DNA of 36,481 nucleotides from contig CAYYSU010000028.1 of the NCBI GenBank assembly GCA_964474455.1, positions 1 to 36,481 of the forward strand. The letters run 5' to 3'. Within the stretch, counting starts at the first letter, position 1. Each line of letters begins with the position of its first letter. Both the position numbers and the translations under genes were made by a program. This document shows, piece by piece, positions 27,411-34,891 of this stretch. The notes below the pieces were generated by a model. That model searched no databases and was not told the DNA's origin. It was given only the letters and a program-made list of their open reading frames with translations. This DNA comes from BM520 sp964474455 (GTDB taxonomy: Bacteria > Bacteroidota > Bacteroidia > Bacteroidales > BM520).

Positions 27411-27920
27411 ATGAAAAATTCAATTTTAAAAATTTTCGCTATCATTATGGTAGTGGGGTTTTCGACCAGCGCAATGGCGCAGGCAACTGCCACAGCAACA
27501 GCAACGGCAACCATTGTAACAACAATTGGAATTGCAAATACTGCTGATATGAACTTTGGCAACGTAGCGGTAACCGGTACAGCAGGTACTGTAATTTTAG
27601 CAACTGATGGAGCACGAACAACTTCAGGTGGTGTAACATTGCCAAATGTCACAGGTACTGTAGCTGCAGCTTCTTTTAATGTTACAGGTGAAGGCATATA
27701 TACGTATGCCATTACATTACCAACTGTGGATCATGTGATTTCTAGCGGATCTGAATCCATGCAAGTGAATACTTTCACAAGTGATCCTTCTGGAACAGGT
27801 ACACTCTCAGCAGGCGCGCAAACCATATTGGTTGGTGCCACATTGAATGTAGCAGCTTCGCAACTTTCAGGAGTGTACACTAATGCAACAGGTTTCGATG
27901 TAACCGTTAATTATAATTAG
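27411..27920 (+). CDS. DUF4402-type fibre subunit (candidate major subunit)
   Basis: 169 residues from the ATG at 27411. Upstream in-frame codons give no plausible N-terminus, while this start gives a textbook signal peptide (MKNSILKIFAIIMVVGFSTSAMA, then Q). There is no lipobox cysteine, so this is not a type V (lipoprotein) pilin. The mature protein starts with an alternating ATATATATATIV strand, then the DUF4402 pattern: I-x-N-x-x-DMNFGNVAV, TSGGVTLP, AASFNVTGEG and a final GVYTNATGFDVTVNYN strand. It has no cysteines. DUF4402 proteins are often encoded with PapD-like chaperones, as here. I infer a secreted fibre subunit assembled by donor-strand complementation, probably the abundant one, because a strong hairpin terminator follows immediately. 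Confidence 0.85.
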   Translation: MKNSILKIFAIIMVVGFSTSAMAQATATATATATIVTTIGIANTADMNFGNVAVTGTAGTVILATDGARTTSGGVTLPNVTGTVAAASFNVTGEGIYTYAITLPTVDHVISSGSESMQVNTFTSDPSGTGTLSAGAQTILVGATLNVAASQLSGVYTNATGFDVTVNYN

Positions 27921-27929
27921 GGTTATTCT

Positions 27930-27973
27930 ATAATAAGTGCTGCAATACGCAGCACTTATTATTATCATTTTTT
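27930..27973 (+). terminator. Intrinsic terminator/attenuator after the first fibre subunit
   Basis: A 14-bp perfect stem (27930-27943 with 27949-27962, core AAGTGCTGC/GCAGCACTT) encloses a 5-nt loop and is followed by a run of six T at 27968-27973. It lies 10 nt after the subunit stop codon and 30 nt before the chaperone start. In a co-oriented operon it should let the subunit be made in excess of chaperone and usher. Confidence 0.85.
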
Positions 27974-28002
27974 GAAATGGAATATCATTAAAATTAAATA
28001 AA

Positions 28003-28857
28003 ATGGATAATAATAAAGAGACTCGTTTTTTTAGTTGCAATTTGGTTCGATTTGCATTTTTTATCGCTCTTTTTTTGTCAATCGATGCAGTTGCTTTGGC
28101 GCAAGGCGATTTACTTATTTTTCCAAAGCGTATTGTGTTTGAAGGACGAAACAAGGTGGAGCAAATTGTTCTGTCAAATACGGGAGACGATTCAGCAACA
28201 TATAATATTTCTTTTTTACAGTACAGAATGACTGAGATGGGTGATTTTGAATTGATAACTGAACCTGATTCGGGACAACGTTTTGCCACTCCGTTTTTAA
28301 GAGTTTTTCCCCGGCGTGTTGATCTGGCTCCCCGCGAATCACAAACCGTTAAAGTCCAGGTAATTAATGCAGATAAATTGGAAGAAGGGGAGTATCGATC
28401 TCATCTCTATTTTAGGGCTGAGAAAAGCAACACACCACTTGGACAGGAGAGCGAAGTAGAAGACTCAAATACGCTGACGGTTAAGTTAGAAGCGGTGTAT
28501 GGTATCTCCATTGCCACTATTATTCGCAAGGGCGAATCCAATACGGTTGCTTCAATTTCAGATATGAATTATACCCAAGATGAAGAAGGAAACAATTTTT
28601 TAGATTTTAGTATTTATCGTGAAGGGAATATGTCTACTTACGGAGATATTACCATAAACTATATTTCTAGTGACGGAAAAGAGGTTGAAGTTGCTAAAAC
28701 AAGAGGAGTGGCTGTATATACGCCGGGACATGTGAGAAGGGTTAAAATGCAATTGCAAAAACCGGAGGAGGTAAACTTTAATGCAGGAAAATTTGAACTG
28801 CTTTTTACGGAAAACGAAGGTAAAAAGTTGATTATGAAAGCTAAGCTTACGCTGTAA
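28003..28857 (+). CDS. PapD-like periplasmic fimbrial chaperone
   Basis: 284 residues. A signal peptide (hydrophobic FAFFIALFLSIDAVALA, then Q) targets it to the periplasm. The first Ig-like domain has the chaperone pattern FPKRIVFEGRNKVEQIVLSN (G1-like strand and TGDDSATYNISF), then RVFPRRVDLAPRESQTVKVQV and EEGEYRSHLYF. These correspond to the P-x-x-v-x-L-x-P-x-x-x-Q and GEYRSHL signatures of fimbrial chaperones. A second beta domain (about 160-284) follows. It should bind and stabilise DUF4402 subunits before delivery to the usher-like protein encoded 550 nt downstream. It is larger than classical FimC/PapD (about 230 residues) but similar to non-classical members. There is an alternative possibility of a general PapD-like Ig protein, but the gene order argues for a dedicated chaperone. 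Confidence 0.82.
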   Translation: MDNNKETRFFSCNLVRFAFFIALFLSIDAVALAQGDLLIFPKRIVFEGRNKVEQIVLSNTGDDSATYNISFLQYRMTEMGDFELITEPDSGQRFATPFLRVFPRRVDLAPRESQTVKVQVINADKLEEGEYRSHLYFRAEKSNTPLGQESEVEDSNTLTVKLEAVYGISIATIIRKGESNTVASISDMNYTQDEEGNNFLDFSIYREGNMSTYGDITINYISSDGKEVEVAKTRGVAVYTPGHVRRVKMQLQKPEEVNFNAGKFELLFTENEGKKLIMKAKLTL

Positions 28858-28896
28858 GTTCATATTGAATTTTGATGATTTGAAAAAAGGTACAGG

Positions 28897-29409
28897 ATGA
28901 TGAGACAAACATATTCATACAGATCTTTGATGAGGTTATTGTTTTTAACGACAATATTTCTCTTCTGCATACATGTTTCGTATGCACAACCTGTTTTACC
29001 GCAACGAACAGTGACTGCGCAGCCGACCCAAAACATTGATTTTGGAATATTCTATGTTGTCTCAGCCGGAACAATATCCGTTGATTGGCAAGGAAATCTT
29101 TCAACAACGGGCGGGGTTGTATCATTATCCACCGCAACGGTTCAACCGGCTATTTTCGATATAATATTATGTGAAGGAAGAAATGTTACCATAACTTATG
29201 ATCCTACAATAACGATGACCAATGGAGTGCACCCACTTACACTAAATGTTGGGCCTACTGAAAAGGGCCCCAGTGGCTCCTCTTTTCCGGTAAACAGCGA
29301 TTGTAGCTTTGTTACAATTTTACGAGTGGGAGGGACGCTTGATGTTCCTGATGGAGCACAGCCTGGTGTTTATAATGGGAGTTTTTCAATGACATTTACC
29401 CAAGAATAA
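28897..29409 (+). CDS. Second DUF4402-type subunit (candidate tip or adaptor)
   Basis: 170 residues with a signal peptide (MRLLFLTTIFLFCIHVSYA, then Q). The mature protein shares the DUF4402 layout: NIDFGIFYVVSAGTISVD, TTGGVVSLS, PAIFDIILCEGRN and a C-terminal TLDVPDGAQPGVYNGSFSMTFTQE strand. Unlike the first subunit it has two cysteines (ILCEGRN and NSDCSFV), which could form a disulfide, and it lacks the alternating Ala-Thr N-terminus. Two ATGs are adjacent (28897, 28900). Its stop overlaps the usher start (TAATG), implying translational coupling. It is probably a low-copy tip, adaptor or initiator subunit. Confidence 0.8.
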   Translation: MMRQTYSYRSLMRLLFLTTIFLFCIHVSYAQPVLPQRTVTAQPTQNIDFGIFYVVSAGTISVDWQGNLSTTGGVVSLSTATVQPAIFDIILCEGRNVTITYDPTITMTNGVHPLTLNVGPTEKGPSGSSFPVNSDCSFVTILRVGGTLDVPDGAQPGVYNGSFSMTFTQE

Positions 29410-32060
29410 TGAGAGAAAAGAAATCATATAATCCATTTTCTGTTTTAATAGGCATGCTTTATGATGTGCGCATTAAGACCGGGTTATTGATATGCTTACT
29501 CATGTTTACTACATTTTATGTTAAAGCAGATATTGACGAGACAATTGATATAGAATTAGCCCCAATCATTACTTTTGATGAAGTTCCGGTATTTTTTGAT
29601 GTTAATGGATTTTTGAAATTTGAAGCAGATGTTATTATCTCTGAGAGCAATAAAGTGTACATCAATATCAAAGATCTATTTACAAATCTCGGCATTAAAT
29701 GCGTTCCAGAAAACGAGGGATATTATTTATCCGGGTTTATTGAAAATGAAAACTCACCGTATAGCATTGATTTTAATGCCAGAGAAATTAAAATAGGAAA
29801 TAAAACATTTCACTCAGACAATGGTATTGTTTATGAATTAGATGCAATATATGTTGAGGCAATTTTACTCACTGAAGCATTTGGATTGAATGTTATTTTT
29901 AATTTCCGTTCACTATCCATAAAAATGGAGGCAAATTTTGAGCTGCCCGTGATTAAACAAATGAGGTTGGAGCAGATGCGTCAGAATGTTTCAAAATTAC
30001 AAAACAAAGAAATCGTTGCAGATACAATAATTAAACGTGACTATCATCTCTTAAAGTTTGGAATGATGGATTGGTTTTTAACCTCATCTCAAACGCTGGA
30101 CGGCATAACTAACAATAGAGTTGCTTTAGGAGCTGGAGCCGAATTGTTATATGGCCAGGCCAATGTATCTATTTATTATGATGATAAATATAAATTTGAC
30201 AGGCGGCAGTTTCATTACAACTGGCGCTGGGTTGATAATGACAAGCGAATTATTAAGCAGGCCCAGTTAGGAAAAATATTCAACCAAGGCATTGCCTTTA
30301 CTGATTCTCCCGTGGTTGGGGCGTCTGTGAGTAATACTCCAACAACCGTTCGAAAGGCTTCCGGTTATTATACGATAAACGAATACACAGAACCCAACTG
30401 GACGGTTGAACTCTATATTAATGATGTTTTGGTGGATTATACCGTTGCCGATGCTTCCGGGTTGTTTGTATTTAAAGTGCCCATTGTATATGGTTACACA
30501 ACCTTAAAACTCAAATTTTATGGTCCATTGGGAGAGGAGCGTATAGAGGAGCGTACCAAGAATGTTCCTTTTACTTTTATGCCTGCCAAAACATTGGAAT
30601 ACAATGTATCTGGAGGCATATTGCAGAATGACGAAGGCAGCAGCTTTGGGCGAGGAGTTGTAAATTATGGTATTAATAGTTTTATAACTGTTGGTGGTGG
30701 TATGGAATATTTGTCCAGTATCCCTAATACACCTTTTATACCATTTGCAACGCTTGCATTTCAGCCTTACAGCAAAATGGTGGTGAATCTTGAATATGCT
30801 CAAAATGTGAGAACCAGAGGCTTGTTGAATTATTATTTTGGCAAAAGTGCTTATTTGGAAATCGATTATGCCGACTATGTAGATGGACAAATGGCGACTC
30901 GTTTCAATGCCAATGAAGAGTTAAAAGTTAGACTTTCTTTACCTTTTAAACTGAAAAAAGTTTCAGGTTATGCCAAATTGAATTTTCAACGATTTACCTA
31001 TAGTGAGTTTACATACAACTATTGTAATGCAGTGTTCTCTGGATATTATAAAAACTTTAACGCTAATTTATCCACACTCGTAAACTGGGTAGGTGAACAT
31101 GAGCCGTATATTACTTCTAACTTATCACTCTCTTACCGAATGAGAAATGGTTTTAATATTCGACCTTCCGCTGAATATAATGTAAGCAATAAGAGACTTG
31201 CAAGATATAAGGTAGAAGTGGAGAAGAGAGTGAGTAAAGCTTATTTGTCAGTTTATTACGAACGCAATGTGATAAGTAAAACCGATAATGTATTCTGCAG
31301 TTTCAGGTTCGACTTGCCCTATGCACGTGCGGGCGTTTCTGCATCATACACCAACAATGATTTTTATTTTACGGAGAGCATAGGTGGCAGCCTGGCATTT
31401 GGCGGCGACCGGTATGTTAAAGCAGGTAATAATTCAGCTGTTGGAAAAGGTGGAATTATATTATATCCATTTCTCGACCTGAACCAAAATGGCGTGTTAG
31501 ATGACGATGAACAAATGGTTTTGCTCTCCTCAGTTAAGGTGTCGGGTGGCAGGGCAATCATCAGTGAGAAAGATTCTATTGTTCGTATTAGCGACCTGAA
31601 TAGCTTCGTGAACTACATGGTGGAGTTTAATAACAATGATTTGGATAACATAGGATGGCGGTTTAAACATAAAACCTACCAGGTGCTTGTTGATCCTAAC
31701 CAGTTTAAGCGGGTGTATGTACCCATTATTGTTATGGGTGAAGCAACCGGAATGGTGTATATAAACAAAGGTGAGACCTCGAAAGGAATCGGACGGATTA
31801 CCTTACAGATATTTGACAAAAAGGGCAATAAAGTCGCTGAGACAATGAGCGAATCCGATGGTTACCTGAGCTACCTGGGATTGCCGCCGGGCCAATACGA
31901 CGCTTGCTTAGATCCCGAACAACTGGAAAAGCTTAACTTAACTGTAAGTCCCATTTGCAAAACGTTTACAATAAAAGCAACTAAATATGGCGATATAGTT
32001 ATTGGGCTGGAGTACACTCTAACACCAGCAGGGAATACAAATACATCGCTGCACTGGTGA
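29409..32060 (+). CDS. Fimbrial usher-like outer-membrane protein
   Basis: 883 residues. The start at 29409 overlaps the previous stop; an ATG at 29454 (residue 16) is an alternative that gives a shorter signal peptide (LLICLLMFTTFYVKA). The periplasmic N-terminal region (about 42-195) has paired lines KVYINIKDLFTNLGI and AIYVEAILLTEAFGLN, like the N-domains of non-classical ushers. A long beta-barrel-like region follows, interrupted near 328-395 by a plug-like segment: VELYINDVLVDYTVADASGLFVFKVP, then LKLKFYGPLGEERIEE, a hallmark of FimD/TcfC-type ushers. The C-terminus has an EF-hand-like FLDLNQNGVLDDDEQ (about 690) and a carboxypeptidase-regulatory-like beta domain (about 776-883; GRITLQIFDKKGNKVAET, PPGQYDACL). 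It is inferred to secrete and assemble the DUF4402 subunits. No close classical usher signature is obvious, so the assignment rests on domain order and context. Confidence 0.78.
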   Translation: MREKKSYNPFSVLIGMLYDVRIKTGLLICLLMFTTFYVKADIDETIDIELAPIITFDEVPVFFDVNGFLKFEADVIISESNKVYINIKDLFTNLGIKCVPENEGYYLSGFIENENSPYSIDFNAREIKIGNKTFHSDNGIVYELDAIYVEAILLTEAFGLNVIFNFRSLSIKMEANFELPVIKQMRLEQMRQNVSKLQNKEIVADTIIKRDYHLLKFGMMDWFLTSSQTLDGITNNRVALGAGAELLYGQANVSIYYDDKYKFDRRQFHYNWRWVDNDKRIIKQAQLGKIFNQGIAFTDSPVVGASVSNTPTTVRKASGYYTINEYTEPNWTVELYINDVLVDYTVADASGLFVFKVPIVYGYTTLKLKFYGPLGEERIEERTKNVPFTFMPAKTLEYNVSGGILQNDEGSSFGRGVVNYGINSFITVGGGMEYLSSIPNTPFIPFATLAFQPYSKMVVNLEYAQNVRTRGLLNYYFGKSAYLEIDYADYVDGQMATRFNANEELKVRLSLPFKLKKVSGYAKLNFQRFTYSEFTYNYCNAVFSGYYKNFNANLSTLVNWVGEHEPYITSNLSLSYRMRNGFNIRPSAEYNVSNKRLARYKVEVEKRVSKAYLSVYYERNVISKTDNVFCSFRFDLPYARAGVSASYTNNDFYFTESIGGSLAFGGDRYVKAGNNSAVGKGGIILYPFLDLNQNGVLDDDEQMVLLSSVKVSGGRAIISEKDSIVRISDLNSFVNYMVEFNNNDLDNIGWRFKHKTYQVLVDPNQFKRVYVPIIVMGEATGMVYINKGETSKGIGRITLQIFDKKGNKVAETMSESDGYLSYLGLPPGQYDACLDPEQLEKLNLTVSPICKTFTIKATKYGDIVIGLEYTLTPAGNTNTSLHW

Positions 32061-32172
32061 TGACGATGAACGCAATAGCCGGGCTTTTTCCAATATGATA
32101 TCAATTGTACGGCAACAGTTAATGAATTACATTAATAATTACACAAATTTTGTATCTTACGGTGGCAAAACC

Positions 32173-32180
32173 GGAGGTGA
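32173..32180 (+). promoter_or_regulatory. Strong Shine-Dalgarno sequence for the 32184 gene
   Basis: GGAGGTGA ends 3 nt before the ATG, with the GGAGG core 6 nt away. Bacteroidota genes often lack a good ribosome-binding site, and most genes in this window do. This one is close to the ideal anti-SD complement and fixes the start codon at 32184. Confidence 0.6.
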
Positions 32181-32183
32181 AAT

Positions 32184-32699
32184 ATGCGAGACATTGTTAT
32201 TAAACTAATTTTACTGATAATTTCCGGGCTGGTATTTTCTGAAATACATGCTCAATCAGACTCTCTCTATGTAAAAGAACATAGCGGAACAATCGCTGCC
32301 TACTCCCTTGGCAATATAAATAAAATCAGTTTCTCTCACGGTAGTCTCATCATTGACCAAATCAATGACGAGAGTGTTGTTTATGGCCTTATCAATTTAC
32401 AGCACCTGACATTTCGTGACACCACCACTGTCGCCGTGGAAAAAGAGATTATTGCCGATGACCGGCTATATCTGTTTCCAAATCCTGTAAAAGATATTCT
32501 ATACATCGATATTTCAGGTTCATCCGCAACGCCGGAAGTGTTAAGTATCATCAGTTTGCAAGGAGAGGTATTAAAAACACATATAATTCATAGTGACGGT
32601 GTTGTTTCTGTCCATATGAGTCACCTGGCCAATGGATTGTACTTTTGTCATCTCCAGGGTAAAGACGTAAACAGAGTGGTAAAAATTATCAAACAATAA
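32184..32699 (+). CDS. Small secreted protein with T9SS type A sorting domain
   Basis: 171 residues. The signal peptide (VIKLILLIISGLVFSEIHA, then Q) is followed by a short module, SDSLYVKEHSGTIAAYSLGNINKISF, common near the N-terminus of Bacteroidota secreted proteins. The last 75 or so residues form a type A sorting domain (LYLFPNPVKDILYIDI, SIISLQGEVLKT, HLANGLYFCHLQ, KIIKQ). There is essentially nothing between the module and the sorting domain, so this is a module-plus-anchor protein without an obvious effector. The GH5-like gene starts 11 nt downstream, and its protein begins with the same module but lacks a sorting domain. The two are probably co-transcribed and may be functionally paired. 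Confidence 0.85.
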   Translation: MRDIVIKLILLIISGLVFSEIHAQSDSLYVKEHSGTIAAYSLGNINKISFSHGSLIIDQINDESVVYGLINLQHLTFRDTTTVAVEKEIIADDRLYLFPNPVKDILYIDISGSSATPEVLSIISLQGEVLKTHIIHSDGVVSVHMSHLANGLYFCHLQGKDVNRVVKIIKQ

Positions 32700-32710
32700 A
32701 AGGGTAAAAA

Positions 32711-33889
32711 ATGATGAGAAAAATTATAATTATCACTGTATCAATACTTTTTGTGGCTCTCTCTGTGAAGTCGCAAAGCGATTCCATGTTTGTTTTTCAA
32801 AACGAAAACATTATCTGGAGATACGGAATTTCCGACATCGACAGTATCACCTTTTATGCCGGTGACACAATTCCGGAAACCCCACTTCCAAAGATAACCG
32901 GATATGAAGACAATACATTTATTGATGAGAATGGAGATACGTTTTTTCCCTGGGGCTTTAATTATTGTAACCCTGCCCTGATAGATTTAGTGGAAGATTA
33001 TTGGATGATGGAGGATGCGTGGGATATCATAGAAAACGATTTTCAGGAGATGCATGATTACGGTGCAAATACCGTTCGTATTCATCTGCAATACGTGAAA
33101 TTCATGAAGGATGCCGATACACCCGACACTGTTGCTTTTCAGCGCCTGAAAAGATACGTGGAGATATCAGAGGATAATGACATCTATCTTATTGTAACCG
33201 GCCTGGGAGCATACCGTTTGAGTGATACGCTGAGCTGGTACGATGCTATGAATGACTCTTTGCGATGGGAAACCCAGAAACTCTTCTGGAAAACGGTGGC
33301 AACAACAGTAAAAGATAACCCCTGCATATTTGCCTACGACCTTATTAACGAGCCGGTGGTAGCAGTGAGCTGCGATTCAACACATACCACCTGGTATCCC
33401 GGGGGGCTCTTTGGAGGCTATAATTTTATACAGAACATATCCATAAATCATGAAAACGAATATTGGGAAACAATAGGCGTTTGGGCAGATGAAATGACCG
33501 CCGCTATCAGAACAGTAGATGAAACCACAATGATAACCGCAGGACTTCTGCCACTGGGTCTGATAAATGTATTATCGTCACATTTTGATATTTTAAGCAC
33601 CCACATATACCCCAAGACTGGTGAGATATTCAATAGTGTAAACTATGTTATAAATAACTATTCTGATAAGCCGTTTCTCATTGAAGAGTTTTATAATCTC
33701 AACTGCTCAACAGACGATCTGGTGTTCTTTTTAGAGCAGATTGACGGCTATTATAATGGCCTGATCGGGCACTATATGGGGAAAACCATTGAAGAGTACG
33801 ATACCACTAAACTAGTTGATTATATCCATAAGGAGTTTCTGGAGTTTTTTATTGAAAACAACCCAAACACTGAACCCTTTGAGTGGTAG
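32711..33889 (+). CDS. GH5-like (clan GH-A) secreted glycanase
   Basis: 392 residues with a signal peptide (KIIIITVSILFVALSVKS, then Q). An N-terminal module (SDSMFVFQNENIIWRYGISDIDSITF) matches that of the preceding gene. The TIM-barrel domain shows FFPWGFNYCNPAL, MHDYGANTVRIHLQY, an acid/base motif DLINEPVV (E214), STHIYPKTG, and a nucleophile motif FLIEEFYN (E326 most likely, the Glu before Phe). This is the cellulase/mannanase-type arrangement of clan GH-A; the exact substrate cannot be read. There is no T9SS sorting domain at the C-terminus (ends NPNTEPFEW), so it is probably periplasmic or exported another way. The adjacent ATG pair gives two near-equivalent starts. Confidence 0.82.
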   Translation: MMRKIIIITVSILFVALSVKSQSDSMFVFQNENIIWRYGISDIDSITFYAGDTIPETPLPKITGYEDNTFIDENGDTFFPWGFNYCNPALIDLVEDYWMMEDAWDIIENDFQEMHDYGANTVRIHLQYVKFMKDADTPDTVAFQRLKRYVEISEDNDIYLIVTGLGAYRLSDTLSWYDAMNDSLRWETQKLFWKTVATTVKDNPCIFAYDLINEPVVAVSCDSTHTTWYPGGLFGGYNFIQNISINHENEYWETIGVWADEMTAAIRTVDETTMITAGLLPLGLINVLSSHFDILSTHIYPKTGEIFNSVNYVINNYSDKPFLIEEFYNLNCSTDDLVFFLEQIDGYYNGLIGHYMGKTIEEYDTTKLVDYIHKEFLEFFIENNPNTEPFEW

Positions 33890-33988
33890 TTTCATCCTAC
33901 GTTACGATAATTGTACCGCCGAAATTGGTAGAAGTGAAACGACGTAGAAATCTAGTGAAACACATAGGAGAAAATGATACAGATCACT

Positions 33989-34003
33989 GAAACACTGTGT
34001 TCC
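33989..34003. promoter_or_regulatory. Palindromic operator candidate upstream of the YtxH operon
   Basis: AACACTGTGTT (33991-34001) is a perfect palindrome around a central T, extended to 7-bp arms with one mismatch (33989-34003). GAAAC motifs recur at 33936, 33957, 33989 and 34040. It lies about 120 nt before the ATG at 34123. The AT-rich stretch downstream could hold the promoter, but I found no clean TAnnTTTG box. A regulatory role is inferred from symmetry and position only. Confidence 0.3.
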
Positions 34004-34122
34004 TTATAATCTGAACCCACAAAAATAATCGATAAAACCGAAACATTTTGTATAATTTAATGTTTAATAGATAATACTGTTTTTGAACAATGTTTATATA
34101 TTATTAATTTAAAATTAAAACC

Positions 34123-34374
34123 ATGAGTAAAGAAAAAGTTGTTTTGGGCGTACTGGCAGGATTATCCGCCGGCGCATTATTGGGGATATTATTTGCACCC
34201 AACAAAGGTTCTGTTACCAGAAGGAAAATTAAAGAAAAAGGAGAAGATTATGCAGATTCAGTAAAAGAGAAACTCAATGAGATTGTTGACGACGTAAAAG
34301 AGAAATTTGATAACGTAAAAGAAGATGTGGAAAAAGAGATGAGTGAGAAAGAAACCGCATCTGAAAAGGCTTAA
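34123..34374 (+). CDS. YtxH domain-containing small membrane protein
   Basis: 83 residues. A single N-terminal glycine-rich membrane segment (VVLGVLAGLSAGALLGILFA, residues 6-25) is followed by the family signature APNKGSVTRRKIKEKGED. A long charged amphipathic helix (repeated VKEKLNEI/VKEKFDNV/VKEDVEKE heptad-like lines) comes next. YtxH-like proteins are membrane-tethered and often stress-induced; their molecular role is poorly known. It is the first gene of a cluster with a holin-like membrane protein and a hypothetical protein, an association frequent in Bacteroidota. Confidence 0.88.
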   Translation: MSKEKVVLGVLAGLSAGALLGILFAPNKGSVTRRKIKEKGEDYADSVKEKLNEIVDDVKEKFDNVKEDVEKEMSEKETASEKA

Positions 34375-34544
34375 GACCCCTTAAGTCATTGGAAAAACGA
34401 AGTTTAGCTGATGTTTTTCTAATGTCATTTTTTAAATGTGTAACGACACTTTCGTTTGTAAAATATGGCAGATCTTTAAAAACAATTCAAAGAAAACTAC
34501 ATGCCCCTCTGAGTAAATGATCGAGTAATAATAAAAAGTAAATA

Positions 34545-34886
34545 ATGGAAGATAAAGCAATATTACTAGAGTCACTTTTTGAAAAAGTCAAAGAATACAG
34601 TAAAACAAGCTATGAGCTATTCAAACTAAAAACCGTAGACAAAACAGCAGAGATCATAGCTTTGCTGGTACCACGTACAATTCTCTTTTTCTTTCTGAGT
34701 TTATTTTTGTTTTTTCTGAATTTGGGCCTCGCCATCTGGCTGGGCGAAATTCTTGGTGAAATATATTACGGATTTTTTGTGGTAGCCGGATTTTATTGTT
34801 TTGTGGGCTTATTTGTGCATGTTTTTATGCGTAGATGGTTAAAGAAAAAAGTGTCGGACTCAATCATCAAACATCTGCTTAACTAA
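34545..34886 (+). CDS. Holin-like (phage holin family / Holin-X type) membrane protein
   Basis: 113 residues. An N-terminal amphipathic helix (about 1-42) precedes two transmembrane segments: TILFFFLSLFLFFLNLGLAI (about 46-66) and YGFFVVAGFYCFVGLFVHVF (about 75-95). A basic tail (RRWLKKKV) follows. The layout fits the cellular holin-like family often encoded with YtxH proteins; there are no phage genes nearby, so lysis is not implied. It lies 5 nt upstream of the next gene and is surely co-transcribed with it. Confidence 0.75.
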   Translation: MEDKAILLESLFEKVKEYSKTSYELFKLKTVDKTAEIIALLVPRTILFFFLSLFLFFLNLGLAIWLGEILGEIYYGFFVVAGFYCFVGLFVHVFMRRWLKKKVSDSIIKHLLN

Positions 34887-34891
34887 AACCC

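Noticed and set aside
34545..34886. Phage lysis module because of the holin-like protein
   Set aside because: No endolysin, structural or integrase genes nearby; linkage to YtxH fits the cellular holin-like family.
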